5,976 nucleotides of DNA from CAYOVG01 sp964407285 (lineage in GTDB: Bacteria > Desulfobacterota > Syntrophobacteria > Syntrophobacterales > Syntrophobacteraceae), in contig CAYOVG010000400.1 in assembly GCA_964407285.1 (NCBI GenBank), positions 1-5,976 of the forward strand, read 5' to 3'. The position numbers and the translations under genes are program-made. A model generated the notes under the pieces. It was given only the letters and a program-made list of their open reading frames with translations, was not told the origin of the DNA and did not search any database. Below, one piece after another: positions 4,740-5,976 of this stretch (within the stretch, counting starts at the first letter, position 1; each line of letters begins with the position of its first letter).

Positions 4740-5976
4740 TCAAACTCCTTCCGTCGTCCCGGCCGCCCTGTCCGTCTTCCGGGGTACGAAGCGCCATACC
4801 GGGCTCATTACCGTGTTGTAGACTTCCCGTGCGAAGTTGAGCATGCCGACGAACCCTTCCAGGGGTTCCTTGCGCTCGTGGTTGTGGTCGCAGAAGCCGA
4901 CTCCGAGCTTGTAGGCGATGGGGCGCTCCTTCACGCCTCCCACGAAGATGTCCACGTCCTTTTCCTGGAGGAAGCTCGAAAGCTCCAGGGGGTTCGAGTC
5001 GTCCACGATGATGGCGCCCTCGTCCGTGATTTCGTGGAGTTCCCGGTAGTCCTCCTCCGTTCCCGTCTGGGAGCCGACCAGGACCACCTTCATCCCGATG
5101 AGGCGGAAGGCCTTGACCAGTGAAAAGGCCTTGAATGCGCCTCCGACATAAATGGCGGCCTTCTTGCCTTCCAGCGCGGCTTTGAATTCCTGGAGCTTCG
5201 GGTAGAGCGTGGAGAGTTCCGCTCTCACCAGTTCCTGAGTGCGGGAGAGCATCCCGGGGTCCTTCGCTTCGAAGAATTTCGCTACCGAGTAGAGCGCTTC
5301 GGCCATGTCTTCCACGCCGAAGTACGACACCCGGAGGAACGGGGTTCCGTACTTCTCGTGCATCATTTTGGCGAGGTCCATCGTCGCTCCCGAACACTGC
5401 ACCACGTTTAACGCCGCGCCGTGGGCTTTGGCGAGAGTCCCGACCCGGCCGTCGCCCGTGATGTTCGCAACGACCTCTATGCCCATCTTGTTGAAATATT
5501 CCCGTATGATCCAAATCTCTCCGGCCAGGTTGAAGTCCCCGAGGATATTCACGCTTAGAGGCGATATGCCGCTCGTGTCTCCCGCGCCGACAAGGCGAAA
5601 CATCGCCTTGCACGCCGCGTTGTAACCCTCGCGCTTGTTCCCCTTGAAGCCTTCCGACTGGACGGGGATGACCGGTATCCCCTTTTCCTCGCTTACGCGC
5701 TTGCTGACGGCTTCGAGATCGTCGCCGATGATCCCCACGATGCAGGTCGAGTAGACGAAGGCCGCCTTCGGGTGGTGGCGGTCGATGAGCTCCACGAGCG
5801 CCTTGTAGAGCTTTTCTTCCGCGCCGAAGATGACGTCGCGCTCCTGCAGGTCGGTGGAAAAGCTCAGGCGGTGGAGTTCCGGCCCCGAGGAGAGCGCCCC
5901 CCGGATGTCCCAGGTGTAGGCGGCGCAGCCGATGGGACCGTGCACCAGGTGGAGGGCGTCCGCGATAGGGTAGAGC
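4740..5976 (-). CDS. nifE: NifE, nitrogenase FeMo-cofactor scaffold alpha subunit (partial, N-terminus off the right edge)
   Basis: NifE is the NifD-like subunit of the NifEN scaffold that holds the cofactor precursor during molybdenum and homocitrate insertion. 411 residues and the stop (TGA, 4740-4742) are visible. By comparison with A. vinelandii about 45 N-terminal residues lie beyond the window. The frame is open at the edge and begins PIADALHLVHGPIGCAAY, a classic NifE start region. Cys 17 of the visible part and the Cys of TCIVGIIGDD (visible residue 78) match the NifE cluster ligands Cys 62 and Cys 124. VQCSG (Cys 194) matches the precursor-ligand region around Cys 250. VQSEGFKG and a C-terminal GFVGMLNFAREV segment also fit. 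An apparent internal GTG start at 5945 is ignored, because homology continues upstream of it. The cysteine equivalent to Cys 37 cannot be checked here. Confidence 0.97.
   Translation of the reverse strand, partial: LYPIADALHLVHGPIGCAAYTWDIRGALSSGPELHRLSFSTDLQERDVIFGAEEKLYKALVELIDRHHPKAAFVYSTCIVGIIGDDLEAVSKRVSEEKGIPVIPVQSEGFKGNKREGYNAACKAMFRLVGAGDTSGISPLSVNILGDFNLAGEIWIIREYFNKMGIEVVANITGDGRVGTLAKAHGAALNVVQCSGATMDLAKMMHEKYGTPFLRVSYFGVEDMAEALYSVAKFFEAKDPGMLSRTQELVRAELSTLYPKLQEFKAALEGKKAAIYVGGAFKAFSLVKAFRLIGMKVVLVGSQTGTEEDYRELHEITDEGAIIVDDSNPLELSSFLQEKDVDIFVGGVKERPIAYKLGVGFCDHNHERKEPLEGFVGMLNFAREVYNTVMSPVWRFVPRKTDRAAGTTEGV
4745..4750 (-). promoter_or_regulatory. nifN ribosome binding site inside the end of nifE
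   Basis: AAGGAG lies 6 nt before ATG 4738 and overlaps the last codons of nifE, whose stop ends one base before the nifN start. This arrangement favours translational coupling and equal production of the two scaffold subunits. Confidence 0.8.

Overview
The window is the distal part of a nitrogen-fixation (nif) operon, read entirely on the minus strand. In transcription order it holds nifE (5' end beyond the right edge), nifN, nifB and a NifA-type sigma-54 activator gene (3' end beyond the left edge). The first three genes make the biosynthetic pathway of the nitrogenase iron-molybdenum cofactor. NifB, a radical SAM enzyme, builds the 8Fe-9S-C precursor. The NifE/NifN heterotetramer is the scaffold on which that precursor matures before transfer to NifDK. 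The last gene encodes a GAF-AAA+ enhancer-binding protein that probably activates the nif genes. This is core nitrogenase biology, not a new system.

The organism looks like a GC-rich anaerobic bacterium, most likely a deltaproteobacterium (Desulfobacterota; a Syntrophobacter-like sulfate reducer or syntroph would fit). The reasons are the separate nifE-nifN-nifB order, the GAF-type NifA next to nifB, NifE/NifN sequences resembling those of strict anaerobes, strong GC preference at third codon positions, and intergenic heptamer repeats of a kind I associate with that group. This assignment is inference from memory, not a database match.

Layout: positions 1-1589 nifA (partial); 1590-1760 intergenic, AT-rich in its nifA-proximal half and with a 7-bp hairpin just after nifB; 1761-3035 nifB; 3036-3358 a 323-bp intergenic region; 3359-4738 nifN; 4740-5976 nifE (partial). 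nifE and nifN are separated by one base and are probably translationally coupled. The nifN-nifB gap is unusual. It carries two facing arrays of a 7-bp repeat (about 9 and 8 units) that can fold, in the operon transcript, into a near-continuous stem of roughly 60 bp around a loop of about 158 nt. A 32-bp core of this stem is perfectly complementary.

No gene is supported on the plus strand. The many open frames there are shadows of GC-rich minus-strand genes. No tRNA, rRNA, CRISPR array, insertion sequence or transposase gene was seen.
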